Made by a program: the position numbers and the translations under genes
Notes under the pieces: model-generated
Databases searched by the model: none
Seen by the model: only the letters and a program-made list of their open reading frames with translations
What the model was told of the DNA's origin: nothing
Shown here: positions 39,598 through 47,523 of the stretch, piece after piece
How the letters are laid out: each line of letters opens with the position of its first letter
Numbering within the stretch: position 1 is the stretch's first letter
NCBI RefSeq assembly: GCF_010093205.1
Contig: NZ_PDWN01000005.1
Span: 1 to 64,000, forward strand
Origin: Pseudoxanthomonas daejeonensis
GTDB lineage: Bacteria > Pseudomonadota > Gammaproteobacteria > Xanthomonadales > Xanthomonadaceae
Direction: 5' to 3'
DNA: 64,000 bases

Positions 39598-40563
39598 TCA
39601 GCCCCCCGGCCGCGGCGGCGGCATGCGTTGCCCGGTGCCTTTCTGCTGCTGGTCGGACAGCGCCTCGCGTGCGAGTTCGGCGATGCCGGCGATCGAGCCG
39701 ATCACGCCGGTGGCCTCCATCGGCATCAGCACGAACTTCTGGTTCGGCGCGGTGGCCAACTCCTTGAACGCCTCCACGTACTTCTGGGCGATGAAGTAGT
39801 TGATCGCCTGCACGTTGCCGTTGGCGATCGCCTCCGACACCATCTGGGTCGCCTTGGCCTCGGCCTCGGCCAGGCGCTCGCGGGCCTCGGCTTCGCGGAA
39901 CGCGGCTTCCTTCTGGCCTTCGGCCTGCAGGATCGCCGCCTGCTTGTCGCCCTCCGCTCGCAGGATCTCCGACGAGCGATGGCCTTCGGCCTCCAGGATC
40001 ACCGCGCGGCGGTCGCGCTCGGCCTTCATCTGCCGGGCCATCGAGTCGACAAGGTCGCGCGGCGGCTGGATGTCGCGGATTTCGATACGGGTGACCTTGA
40101 TGCCCCAGGGATTGGTGGCGTGGTCGACCACGTTGAGCAGCTGGGCGTTGATGCGCTCGCGATTGGACAGCGATTCGTCCAGGTCCATCGAACCGATCAC
40201 GGTGCGGATGTTGGTCTGGACCAGCGCGATCATCGCCACTTCCAGGGTGGCGACCTCATAGGCCGCCTTGGCGGCATCCAGCACCTGGAAGAACACCACG
40301 CCGTCCACGCGGACCACCGCGTTGTCCTTGGTGATGACTTCCTGGCTGGGCACGTCCAGCACCTGCTCCATCATGTTCACCTTGCGGCCGACGCCGTAGA
40401 TGATCGGGATCAGGAAGTGCAGGCCCGGATCGAGGGTATGGGTGTACTTGCCGAAACGCTCCACCGTCCATTCGTAGCCCTGCGGCACCATCCGCACGGT
40501 CTTGAACAGCACGATCACGCCGGCCACCAGCAGTACTACCGCCAGGAAACCCGAAGAAAACAT
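39598..40563 (-). CDS. SPFH/stomatin-like protein (QmcA/HflK-like)
   Basis: 321 residues from ATG 40563, preceded by GGAGGAAGGGG. One N-terminal membrane helix (FLAVVLLVAGVIVLFKTVRM) precedes the SPFH/band-7 domain: VPQGYEWTVERFGKYTHTLD, GVGRKVNMMEQVLDVPSQEV and the WGIKVTRIEIRDIQPPRDLV signature. A long coiled coil follows (about 195-265, rich in EAEG and AEGDKQA repeats). Such proteins form large ring or cage assemblies at the inner membrane and modulate FtsH-type proteolysis. The C-terminal tail is Gln/Gly/Pro-rich. Operon with the NfeD gene. Often annotated qmcA. Confidence 0.93.
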   Translation of the reverse strand: MFSSGFLAVVLLVAGVIVLFKTVRMVPQGYEWTVERFGKYTHTLDPGLHFLIPIIYGVGRKVNMMEQVLDVPSQEVITKDNAVVRVDGVVFFQVLDAAKAAYEVATLEVAMIALVQTNIRTVIGSMDLDESLSNRERINAQLLNVVDHATNPWGIKVTRIEIRDIQPPRDLVDSMARQMKAERDRRAVILEAEGHRSSEILRAEGDKQAAILQAEGQKEAAFREAEARERLAEAEAKATQMVSEAIANGNVQAINYFIAQKYVEAFKELATAPNQKFVLMPMEATGVIGSIAGIAELAREALSDQQQKGTGQRMPPPRPGG

Positions 40564-40709
40564 CCCCTTCCTCCTTGGCCGTTCGTGGCCATCCCATGTG
40601 GACCCAGTATAGGCAATGCACGCGGGCGGGAACCGGCCGGCCGGGGCGCGGTCGCAATCGGTTGAAAAGGAGTGCGACGCTTTCGCCGCCATGGGCATCC
40701 ACACCGGAT

Positions 40710-41375
40710 ATGACCGCCCCACCCGCCCCCGATAGCGTCCACCTGCTCTCGCCAGCCGGCTGCCTTGCGCTCGCTCCAGCGCTGGCCGCGGCCGACCTGC
40801 GCGCGGACGAGACGGCGCCGCGCTCGGGCTTCGCGATCGAAGTGCCCGACACGCTGCTGGAGCGTGCGCGGCGCGGCGACTCCGCCGCGTTCGAGCAGAT
40901 CTACCGCTGGTTCGAGCGCCCGGTGTTCACCCTCGCCCTGCGCCTGTGCGGCGACCGCGAGGAGGCCGGCGAAGCGCTGCAGGAAACCATGCTCAAGCTG
41001 CTGCGCCGGATCGGCGAGTACCGGGGCAGCGGGCCGTTCTGGGGCTGGCTGCGCCAGATCGCGATCAACGAAGCGCTGCTGCGGTTGCGCCGCGGTCGGC
41101 GGATGGAGGACATCCTGCCGATCGACGGGCACGACCTGGAGGACGGCGCGCCGCCACCACCCGCGGCCGCCGACGCCGCCCTGCTCCAACGCGCGCTGCT
41201 GGGCCTGCCAGCCGCCACCCGCAGCGTGCTCTGGCTGTACCACGCCGAAGGCTATACCCACGAAGAGATCGCCGAACTGATGCAGCGCACGCCCAGTTTT
41301 TCGAAGTCGCAGCTGGCGCGCGGCACGCGCCGCCTGCGTGCGCTGCTGCAGGTCGAGGAGGCCCCCCATGTCTGA
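40710..41375 (+). CDS. ECF-type sigma-70 factor
   Basis: 221 residues from ATG 40710. Region 2 spans FEQIYRWFERPVFTLALRLC to MLKLLRRIGEYRGSGPFWGW, with LRQIAINEALLRLRR following. Region 4 is LLGLPAATRSVLWLYHAEGYTHEEIAELM and contains the helix-turn-helix. A 50-residue Ala/Pro-rich N-terminal extension precedes the first domain. Eight bases of overlap couple it to a membrane protein that looks like its anti-sigma factor, so this is probably a signal-responsive ECF factor held at the membrane. The -35 region it recognises is not evident. Confidence 0.93.
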   Translation: MTAPPAPDSVHLLSPAGCLALAPALAAADLRADETAPRSGFAIEVPDTLLERARRGDSAAFEQIYRWFERPVFTLALRLCGDREEAGEALQETMLKLLRRIGEYRGSGPFWGWLRQIAINEALLRLRRGRRMEDILPIDGHDLEDGAPPPPAAADAALLQRALLGLPAATRSVLWLYHAEGYTHEEIAELMQRTPSFSKSQLARGTRRLRALLQVEEAPHV

Positions 41376-42072
41376 TCGCACACCGATTCCCGCCCGCTCC
41401 CTCGCGCCGGCCGACTGGCACGATGCGTTCGCAGCGCTGCCGCTGGAAGCGCCGCCGGCCGATGGCTGGCAGCGGTTCGCCACGCAGCACGTCATTGCGT
41501 CGACGCGCCGGCGCCGTGCGCTGCCCTGGGCGATCGCCGCGGCGATCGCGTGCCTGGCCGCATTGCCGGTGCTGGTGTTCATGCGCCAGCCCGCTCCCTC
41601 CACTGCGACGGATGCGCCGGTCGTGGCCAGCGCCGATGCGCCATCCCTGCCCACCAGCGCGGCCGGCAACGCCACCACGACAGCAATCGTCGATGGCACC
41701 GGACCGCGCGTATCCGGCACCGCTTCACCAGCGCCCCCGCCTCCGGGTCCTTCCACCGCGCGGGCACCCGGCGTCGCGCTGGAGGAACTGCATGCCGAGT
41801 CCGCACGCCTGGAAGCATTGCTGACCGAACTGTCCGACGACGCCGGATCGGGCGACGGCGCACGGCTGGCGTTGACGATCTCCCTGCGCACGCAGGTCAG
41901 CTACATCGATGCCGCGCTATCCGGTGCCCCGCTCGACGAGCCCGCCCTTGTCGACCTGTGGAAACAACGCGTGGAGACCCTGCGCGAACTGGCCGGCGTC
42001 GCCGCCGAGCAGCGCTGGAACGCCCTCTATGGCGGTCCGGCCGCCGACTACGCCCTGGTCCAGGTCTATTGA
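41368..42072 (+). CDS. Putative membrane anti-sigma factor
   Basis: 234 residues with one membrane helix (ALPWAIAAAIACLAALPVLVFM, about 50-70), a short cytoplasmic N-terminus (residues 1-48) and a Pro/Ala/Thr-rich periplasmic linker. The periplasmic helical region follows (VALEELHAESARLEALLTEL, VETLRELAGVAAEQRWNALY). The cytoplasmic part lacks a recognisable zinc-binding ZAS motif. Identification rests on topology and on the 8-base overlap with the sigma gene. The next gene, 36 bases on, encodes an exported double-PDZ protein. Confidence 0.75.
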   Translation: MSDRTPIPARSLAPADWHDAFAALPLEAPPADGWQRFATQHVIASTRRRRALPWAIAAAIACLAALPVLVFMRQPAPSTATDAPVVASADAPSLPTSAAGNATTTAIVDGTGPRVSGTASPAPPPPGPSTARAPGVALEELHAESARLEALLTELSDDAGSGDGARLALTISLRTQVSYIDAALSGAPLDEPALVDLWKQRVETLRELAGVAAEQRWNALYGGPAADYALVQVY

Positions 42073-42108
42073 GATGCGCCCTTTCCATTGAACATCCGAG
42101 ACGATGCC

Positions 42109-43194
42109 ATGAGCCACGCCAATCCCCTCCCCCTGCCACGCAATGCGATATTGGCCCTGTCGCTGGCCTGTGGCCTTGCCTTGCCGGCGCACGCGCAGGA
42201 CAAGGCCGACCAGCAGAAGCAACTGGAGCAGGCACGTACCGACCTCCAGTCGGCGGCGCGCCGCGTTGCCGAGCTGTCCGCCCAAACGGGCGTGGATGCC
42301 AACCGCATCGAGTCCATCCATATCGACTCCCGGCTCGGCGAGAACGGCAAGCCGCGCCTGGGCGTGCTGCTGGGCATCGATGAGCAGGCCGGCGTGCGCA
42401 TTGCCGGGGTCACGCCCGGGGGTGGCGCCGACAAGGCGGGACTGAAGACCGGTGACCGGCTGCTGCGGATCCGCGGCAAGGCCATCCATGGTGCCTCCGG
42501 CGAGGCGCGGGTTGCCGACGCACGTGCGGCCTTGGCCGTGCTGGAGCAGGGCAAGCCGGTACGGGTGTCGTACCAGCGCGATGGCAAGCAGCACGACGCG
42601 GACGTGACTCCGGCCGCGACGCAGTCCCTGGTCTTTGCGCGCACGATCTCGCGCGATGGCGGTGACGATCCGGTCACCACCGTGATCGACAGCGCCGACC
42701 TGGCCAGGCTCAAGGACCTGGGGCCGCAGCTGCGGGGCGAAGTGATTCGGCTGTCGCGACCCGGCTCCTGCCTGGGCGACGGCTGCACGGCCCCGCTCCT
42801 GGCCGAGGCATTGCGCTGGGACGGACTGAACCTGCTCGCCCTGGAGCCGCAGCTTGGCCGCTACTTCGGCACCGAACGCGGCGTGCTGGTGCTCTCGCAG
42901 GGCGCCCTGCCCGGCCTGCAGGCCGGCGACGTGATCCACAAGATCGAAGGCAAGGCCGTCGCCAGCCCGCGCGAAGCAATGCAGGCGATGACCGCAAGGA
43001 AGCCCGGCGAACAGGCCAAGGTGACGGTCATGCGCGACCGCAGCGTGCGCGAAGTGCAGATCACGGTGCCCGAGCGCATACGCTCGCTGGATTTCATTCC
43101 CGTGCCGCCCGAGCGCCCGGCACCGCCAGTGCCGGCGGTGAGGGCACCACCGCTACCGACACCCCAGGCAGCGGCGAGGGCTGTCCCGCTCTGA
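42109..43194 (+). CDS. Exported protein with two PDZ domains
   Basis: 361 residues from ATG 42109. A signal peptide (NAILALSLACGLALPAHAQ) is followed by a short coiled coil (KQLEQARTDLQSAARRVAEL). PDZ-1 is RLGVLLGIDEQAGVRIAGVT to GDRLLRIRGKAIHG and PDZ-2 lies near residue 265: SQGALPGLQAGDVIHKIEGK. No Ser protease or zinc motif lies between them, so it is not a DegS or RseP enzyme. A probable periplasmic adaptor. Next to a sigma and anti-sigma pair, it may sense misfolded envelope proteins; that is inference. A strong terminator closes the three-gene unit. Confidence 0.85.
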   Translation: MSHANPLPLPRNAILALSLACGLALPAHAQDKADQQKQLEQARTDLQSAARRVAELSAQTGVDANRIESIHIDSRLGENGKPRLGVLLGIDEQAGVRIAGVTPGGGADKAGLKTGDRLLRIRGKAIHGASGEARVADARAALAVLEQGKPVRVSYQRDGKQHDADVTPAATQSLVFARTISRDGGDDPVTTVIDSADLARLKDLGPQLRGEVIRLSRPGSCLGDGCTAPLLAEALRWDGLNLLALEPQLGRYFGTERGVLVLSQGALPGLQAGDVIHKIEGKAVASPREAMQAMTARKPGEQAKVTVMRDRSVREVQITVPERIRSLDFIPVPPERPAPPVPAVRAPPLPTPQAAARAVPL

Positions 43195-43246
43195 ACGTGG
43201 CATCCCGCAAATCCGAATACGCGCCGGAACCCACCGGCCTTCCCCC

Positions 43247-43274
43247 TCCCCCGCAGGACGCGGGGGAATTTTTT
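43247..43274 (+). terminator. Intrinsic terminator of the sigma/PDZ operon
   Basis: TCCCCCGC-AGGAC-GCGGGGGA, an 8-base-pair perfect stem, followed by A and six T (43269-43274). Confidence 0.88.
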
Positions 43275-43275
43275 C

Positions 43276-43558
43276 GATTCGGCGCACCGGTGCCACCGAC
43301 TTGGCGAAGACCTCATCGATCTTCGCGTCGGCCCACTCTCCTTCTTCCTCGCCGGTCTGCATGAACAGCAACGCGATCATCGCCATGCCGTCGACCCTGG
43401 TCTTCAGGTGCACGCGCGGCGGCAGCTCCGGCGGGCGCGCAACGCGACCAGTAGCTGACCTGTTCGCGCACGATCTCCCCCGCCTGAGCAGGCACGGAGA
43501 GAGATGCGGTGGCGAGCGCAGCGCAGATGGCAGCAGCCGGCGGTGCGGTGCGGATCAT
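43276..43558 (-). pseudogene. Frameshifted small exported protein
   Basis: ATG 43558 begins a convincing signal peptide (MIRTAPPAAAICAALATASL, SVPAQA) followed by GEIVREQVSYW. The frame then loses sense. Skipping one base near 43447 gives a continuous product in another frame: RVARPPELPPRVHLKTR, VDGMAMIALLFMQTGEEEGE and WADAKIDEVFAKSVAPV. Both halves have protein-like composition, so a single-base insertion (mutation or sequencing error) is likely. The second frame stays open to 43153, through the terminator and into the end of the PDZ gene, so the native end is uncertain. I do not recognise the family. It lies downstream of hemP and could belong to its iron-regulated transcript. Confidence 0.55.
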
Positions 43559-43721
43559 CGGTCGGCAACCAGGCTCAAGAGAAAGGAAAGCGATGAGCTG
43601 GCCTCCGGCAAACGGAAGCGGTCGTCCAGGAAAAAGCGAGGCGTGCCGGCGCCTTGCATGGTGCTTCAGCGTCGAGGGCCAAGCCGCCGCACGATGGCGA
43701 GGGCCGAAAGCGGCGCGACGG

Positions 43722-43913
43722 CTACTTGGTCAGGATCAGCTTGTCGTTGCTGGTATGGCGCAGCCGGTACAGCTTGTCGCCGTGACGGATCAGGATCTCG
43801 CGGCGGCCATTGAGAAGCTGCTCGCTGCCCAGAGCCACTTCATCGGCGAGCGGCGCCGGAGCGGGTGTGCGTGCAGGTTGGACGTGCGTCAGGGTCAGGC
43901 GGTGCACATTCAT
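43722..43913 (-). CDS. hemP: Hemin uptake protein HemP
   Basis: 63 residues. The C-terminal half carries the HemP signature: SEQLLNGRREILIRHGDKLY followed by RLRHTSNDKLILTK. HemP is a small cytosolic protein linked to heme and iron uptake, in some bacteria acting as a regulator of heme-receptor expression. ATG 43913 has GGAG nine bases upstream. It has its own promoter with an overlapping Fur box (see 43952-43979). No heme-receptor gene follows; the next minus-strand element is the frameshifted exported protein. Confidence 0.93.
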   Translation of the reverse strand: MNVHRLTLTHVQPARTPAPAPLADEVALGSEQLLNGRREILIRHGDKLYRLRHTSNDKLILTK

Positions 43914-43951
43914 GGTCGGGCTCCAACGGTAAGGGCACGGGAACCCTGTTA

Positions 43952-43979
43952 ATGATAATTGTTCTCATTAACATGTCAA
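43952..43979 (-). promoter_or_regulatory. hemP promoter with Fur box
   Basis: On the minus strand TTGACA (43974-43979), a 16-base spacer and TATCAT (43952-43957) form a strong promoter. TGATAAT-T-GTTCTCA (43953-43967, plus strand) fits the 7-1-7 Fur consensus with 12 of 14 arm positions and covers the -10 and spacer. Iron-bound Fur would therefore block transcription. Confidence 0.82.
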
Positions 43980-43984
43980 GCGAC

Positions 43985-44959
43985 TCAGAGAGCGGCCGCG
44001 ACCTCGAGCTGCTGCCAGACCGGCTCGTCGTATCGCTTGGCGATTTCCAGCGCTGAAAGGTTCTGGAGCAGCTGCGCGATGCTGCTGGCGCCCAGGATCA
44101 CGCTGCTCACGTGCGGGTTGCGCAGGCACCAGGCGATCGCCAGCGGTGCGGGCTTTTCGCCAAGTCCGGCGGCGACCTCGACGAAGCGCTGCGCGCGCTC
44201 GATCCTCCGCTCCTCGCTGTGGCCGACCACCAGTCGTTGCAGCCAGCCCGCGTCGGCCTGAGCCAGCCTGCCGTCGCGCTCCACGCCGCTGGCGTACTTG
44301 CCCGTGAGCAGACCCGAGGCCAGCGGCGACCAGATCGTCGTCCCCAGGCCCAGCTCCGAGTAAAGGGGCGCGTATTCCAGTTCCACCCGTTCGCGATGCA
44401 GCAGGTTGTACTGCGGCTGCTCCACCGTCGGAGCCGCCAGGTGGTGGCTGCGGGCGAAGCGCGCCGCCTCGCGGATCAGCGCCTCCGGCCACTCCGACGT
44501 GCCCCAGTACAGGACCTTGCCCTGCCGGACGAGCAGATCCATCGCGGCGACGGTCTCTTCGACCGGCGTATCCGGATCGGGCCGATGGCAGTAATAAAGG
44601 TCAAGGTGTTCGACCCTCAGGCGCTTCAGTGCGCCATGGCAGGCCTCGATCACATGCTTGCGCGACAGCCCACGCTGGGTGGGCCGGGGCTCGTCCACCG
44701 AACCGAAGAACACCTTGCTCGAGACGCAGTAGCCGTCGCGCGGCAGGCGAAGGTCGGCGATGACATCGCCCATCACCCGCTCGGCCTCGCCGTTGGCGTA
44801 GGCCTCCGCATTGTCGAAGAAGGTGATCCCGTGGTCCCAGGCCGCCGCGATCAGTTCGCGCGCCTGGCCACGCCCGACCTGGCGGCCGAAGGTCATCCAG
44901 GCGCCGAACGAGAGCGCGGACAGCTGCAGGCCGGAAGCGCCGAGGCGGCGATATTGCAT
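43985..44959 (-). CDS. Aldo/keto reductase (potassium-channel beta-subunit type)
   Basis: 324 residues from ATG 44959, preceded by GGGAGA. The catalytic tetrad of the AKR family is visible: Asp and Tyr in FFDNAEAYANGEAE (about 50 and 55), Lys in VSSKVFFG (about 81) and His in DLYYCHRPDPDTP (about 117). NADPH-binding elements are TIWSPLASGLLTGKY and SSVILGASSIAQL. It resembles the YghZ/Kv-beta branch, which reduces methylglyoxal and other carbonyls. It is a single gene with the hemP promoter just beyond its stop. Confidence 0.95.
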   Translation of the reverse strand: MQYRRLGASGLQLSALSFGAWMTFGRQVGRGQARELIAAAWDHGITFFDNAEAYANGEAERVMGDVIADLRLPRDGYCVSSKVFFGSVDEPRPTQRGLSRKHVIEACHGALKRLRVEHLDLYYCHRPDPDTPVEETVAAMDLLVRQGKVLYWGTSEWPEALIREAARFARSHHLAAPTVEQPQYNLLHRERVELEYAPLYSELGLGTTIWSPLASGLLTGKYASGVERDGRLAQADAGWLQRLVVGHSEERRIERAQRFVEVAAGLGEKPAPLAIAWCLRNPHVSSVILGASSIAQLLQNLSALEIAKRYDEPVWQQLEVAAAL

Positions 44960-45048
44960 TGGGGGATCTCCCGCGAACGATGGCTCCAGTCTAGTGGGTG
45001 GCATGGACTGGGGCCTGCAGAGCGCACAAGCGCGCCGCTCGCGCCGAC

Positions 45049-45073
45049 GTGGAGCGGGGTCTTTGCCCTGCTC
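45049..45073. repeat. Imperfect GAGCGGGG hairpin upstream of nupC
   Basis: GTGGAGCGGGG-TCTTTG-CCCTGCTC is an imperfect inverted repeat that shares its first 11 bases with the cluster after pepQ (22250). Probably a decayed REP-like unit. Confidence 0.35.
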
Positions 45074-45165
45074 GCTGAAGACGTTCAGTCAGCCTGGATC
45101 GAGGGGACGGGGTGGGGCCTGACCTGCTAGGATTTCGCAATTATTTAACATCCGCAGGGGATTCC

Positions 45166-46464
45166 ATGATCGAGGCACTGGGGCGGATCGGTTTCGGCCT
45201 GTTCGGGTTGGCCGTGCTGATCGGCATCGTCTGGCTGTTCTCCAACAACAAGCGCGCGGTGGACTGGAAGCTGGTGATCACCGGCGTGGTCCTGCAGATC
45301 GCCTTCGCCGCGGTGGTGCTGCTGGTCCCGGGCGGGCGCCAGGTCTTCAACTGGCTCAGCCATGGCTTCGTGAAGATTCTGGGCTTCGTCGCGCAGGGCT
45401 CCAACTTCATCTTCGGCAGCCTGATGGACATCGAGCGGAACGGCTTCATCTTCGCCTTCCAGGTGCTGCCCACGATCATCTTCTTCTCGGCGCTGATGGG
45501 CGTGCTCTACCACCTGGGCGCGATGCAGGCGGTGGTGCGCGGCATGGCCTGGGCGATCACCAAGGTGATGCGCGTGTCCGGCGCCGAGACCACCAGCGTG
45601 TGCGCCAGCGTGTTCATCGGCCAGACCGAGGCGCCGCTGACCGTGCGCCCGTACATCGCCAAGATGACCCAGTCCGAACTGCTGACGATGATGATCGGCG
45701 GCATGGCCCACATCGCCGGCGGCGTGCTGGCCGCGTACGTGGGCATGCTGGGCGGCGGAGACCCGGAGCAGCAGGCCTTCTTCGCCAAGCACCTGCTCGC
45801 GGCCAGCATCATGGCCGCGCCGGCCACGCTGGTGATCGCCAAGATCCTGGTGCCGGAGACCGGTGAACCGCTGACCCGCGGCACGGTGAAGATGGAGGTC
45901 GAGAAGACCACCGCCAACGTGATCGACGCGGCCGCCGCCGGCGCCGGCGACGGCCTGCGCCTGGCGCTGAACATCGGCGCGATGCTGCTGGCCTTCATCG
46001 CGCTGATCGCGCTGGTCGACGCGCCGCTGGTGTGGCTGGGCGATGTCACCGGCGTGGCCGCCGCGCTCGGTCAGCCGACCAGCCTGTCGACGCTGCTGGG
46101 CTACCTGCTGGCGCCGATCGCCTGGGTGATCGGCACGCCGTGGGCGGACGCGACCACGGTCGGCTCGCTGATCGGCACCAAGGTCGTGCTCAACGAATTC
46201 GTCGCCTATACCCAGCTGGCGCGGATCGTGAACGGCCAGGTCGCCGGCGTGGCGCTGAGCCCGGAGGGCGCGCTGATCGCGACCTACGCGCTGTGCGGCT
46301 TCGCCAACTTCAGCTCGATCGCGATCCAGATCGGCGGCATCGGCGGGCTGGCCCCGGAGCGGCGCCAGGACCTGGCCCGGTTCGGCCTGCGCGCGGTGCT
46401 GGGCGGCTCGGTCGCCACCTTCATGACCGCCACCATCGCCGGCGTGCTGACGCACTTCAGCTGA
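45166..46464 (+). CDS. Concentrative nucleoside transporter (NupC/CNT family)
   Basis: 432 residues from ATG 45166 with CAGGGG upstream. About eight membrane helices. Family motifs are SLMDIERNGFIFAFQVLPTI, VFIGQTEAPLTVRPYI (the QTEAPL substrate site), the hairpin TQSELLTMMIGGMAHIAGGV and the late GFANFSSIAIQIGGIGGL. CNT proteins import nucleosides with Na+ or H+. The gene ends in a strong terminator, yet the next gene encodes a PfkB kinase that could act on imported nucleosides or ribose. Confidence 0.95.
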   Translation: MIEALGRIGFGLFGLAVLIGIVWLFSNNKRAVDWKLVITGVVLQIAFAAVVLLVPGGRQVFNWLSHGFVKILGFVAQGSNFIFGSLMDIERNGFIFAFQVLPTIIFFSALMGVLYHLGAMQAVVRGMAWAITKVMRVSGAETTSVCASVFIGQTEAPLTVRPYIAKMTQSELLTMMIGGMAHIAGGVLAAYVGMLGGGDPEQQAFFAKHLLAASIMAAPATLVIAKILVPETGEPLTRGTVKMEVEKTTANVIDAAAAGAGDGLRLALNIGAMLLAFIALIALVDAPLVWLGDVTGVAAALGQPTSLSTLLGYLLAPIAWVIGTPWADATTVGSLIGTKVVLNEFVAYTQLARIVNGQVAGVALSPEGALIATYALCGFANFSSIAIQIGGIGGLAPERRQDLARFGLRAVLGGSVATFMTATIAGVLTHFS

Positions 46465-46484
46465 GCCCGGCCATCGTGCATCCG

Positions 46485-46509
46485 GGCGGGCCCTGGCGGC
46501 CCGCCTTTT
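46485..46509 (+). terminator. Intrinsic terminator after the nucleoside transporter
   Basis: GGCGGGCC-CTGGC-GGCCCGCC, an 8-base-pair perfect stem, followed by TTTTCC, 20 bases past the stop. Confidence 0.85.
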
Positions 46510-46548
46510 CCGTTCTTCCGTAATGGCATACCGCAGGTGGAATCACAT

Positions 46549-47514
46549 ATGAATCCGGTCATCGTCGTCGGCTCGTTCAACGTCGACCACGTCTGGCGCT
46601 GCGCCGAGCTGCCGGCGGTGGGCGCGACGATCGCCGGCCAGTACGCCACCGGCCCCGGCGGCAAGGGCTTCAACCAGGCCGTCGCCGCCGCCCGCGCCGG
46701 CGTGGGCACCGCCTTTGTCTGCGCGCTGGGCGACGATCCGGGCGGTGCGCTTGCACGCGCCCTGGCCGACGCCGACGGCATCGAGTTGCGGGCCGAGGCC
46801 AGCGACCAGCCCACCGGCACCGCCGGCATCTATGTCGACGCGCGCGGGCGCAACAGCATCGTGATCGGCGCCGGCGCCAACGGCACCCTGGGCGTGGCCC
46901 ATGTCACCGCCGACCCCGCCCTGCTTGCCGGCTGCCAGGTGCTGCTGGCGCAGCTGGAGTCGCCGCTGGAGACGATTGAAGCCGCGCTGGCGATGGCGCG
47001 CGAAGCCGGCGTCACCACGCTGCTCAACCCGGCACCGGCCAACGCCGCCAGCAGCATCGGCCTGCTGCGCCTGGCCGACCTGCTGACCCCGAACGAAACC
47101 GAGTTCGCCGCCCTGCTCGCGCGCCACGTCGGCGAGCGAATCGAGGCCGAAGCGGTCGCCGCCCTCGATGGCGCGAGCTTCCATGCGCTGTGCCGCAAGC
47201 TGCTGCCGCACGGCAGCGTGGCGGTCACCCTGGGATCGGTCGGCGTCTTCGTCTCGCATGCGGAAGAACAACTGCGCGGCGACACGCAGCCCCATTACCG
47301 CATCGGCGCCGAGGGCGTGGCCGCCACCGACACCACCGGCGCCGGCGATGCCTTCAATGGCGCCCTCGCCGCTTCGCTGGCGCGCGCACCGGAGCAGGCC
47401 TTCGCCACGCACGTGCGCTATGCCAGCCGGTTCGCCGCGCTGTCCACCGAGCGCAGCGGCGCGGCCGCGGCGATGCCGCGCCACGACGAAGTGCTGGAAC
47501 GTTTCGGCGCCTGA
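46549..47514 (+). CDS. PfkB family kinase (ribokinase-like)
   Basis: 321 residues from ATG 46549; an in-frame GTG four codons earlier is possible. The ribokinase-fold motifs are present: GSFNVDHVWRCAELPAVGAT at the start, ATGPGGKGFNQAVAAARAG (PfkB signature 1, about residue 37) and DTTGAGDAFNGALAASLAR (signature 2, with the catalytic Asp of TTGAGD near 266). LNPAPANAAS and LLTPNETEF are typical of ribokinase. It phosphorylates ribose or a nucleoside in the cytosol. Placement just after a nucleoside transporter suggests salvage, although a terminator separates the two. Confidence 0.92.
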   Translation: MNPVIVVGSFNVDHVWRCAELPAVGATIAGQYATGPGGKGFNQAVAAARAGVGTAFVCALGDDPGGALARALADADGIELRAEASDQPTGTAGIYVDARGRNSIVIGAGANGTLGVAHVTADPALLAGCQVLLAQLESPLETIEAALAMAREAGVTTLLNPAPANAASSIGLLRLADLLTPNETEFAALLARHVGERIEAEAVAALDGASFHALCRKLLPHGSVAVTLGSVGVFVSHAEEQLRGDTQPHYRIGAEGVAATDTTGAGDAFNGALAASLARAPEQAFATHVRYASRFAALSTERSGAAAAMPRHDEVLERFGA

Positions 47515-47523
47515 GGGCGCAGC

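Noticed and set aside
45005-45165. Promoter for the nucleoside transporter (CTGACC-17-TATTTA)
   Set aside because: Both hexamers are weak matches; not enough to annotate.
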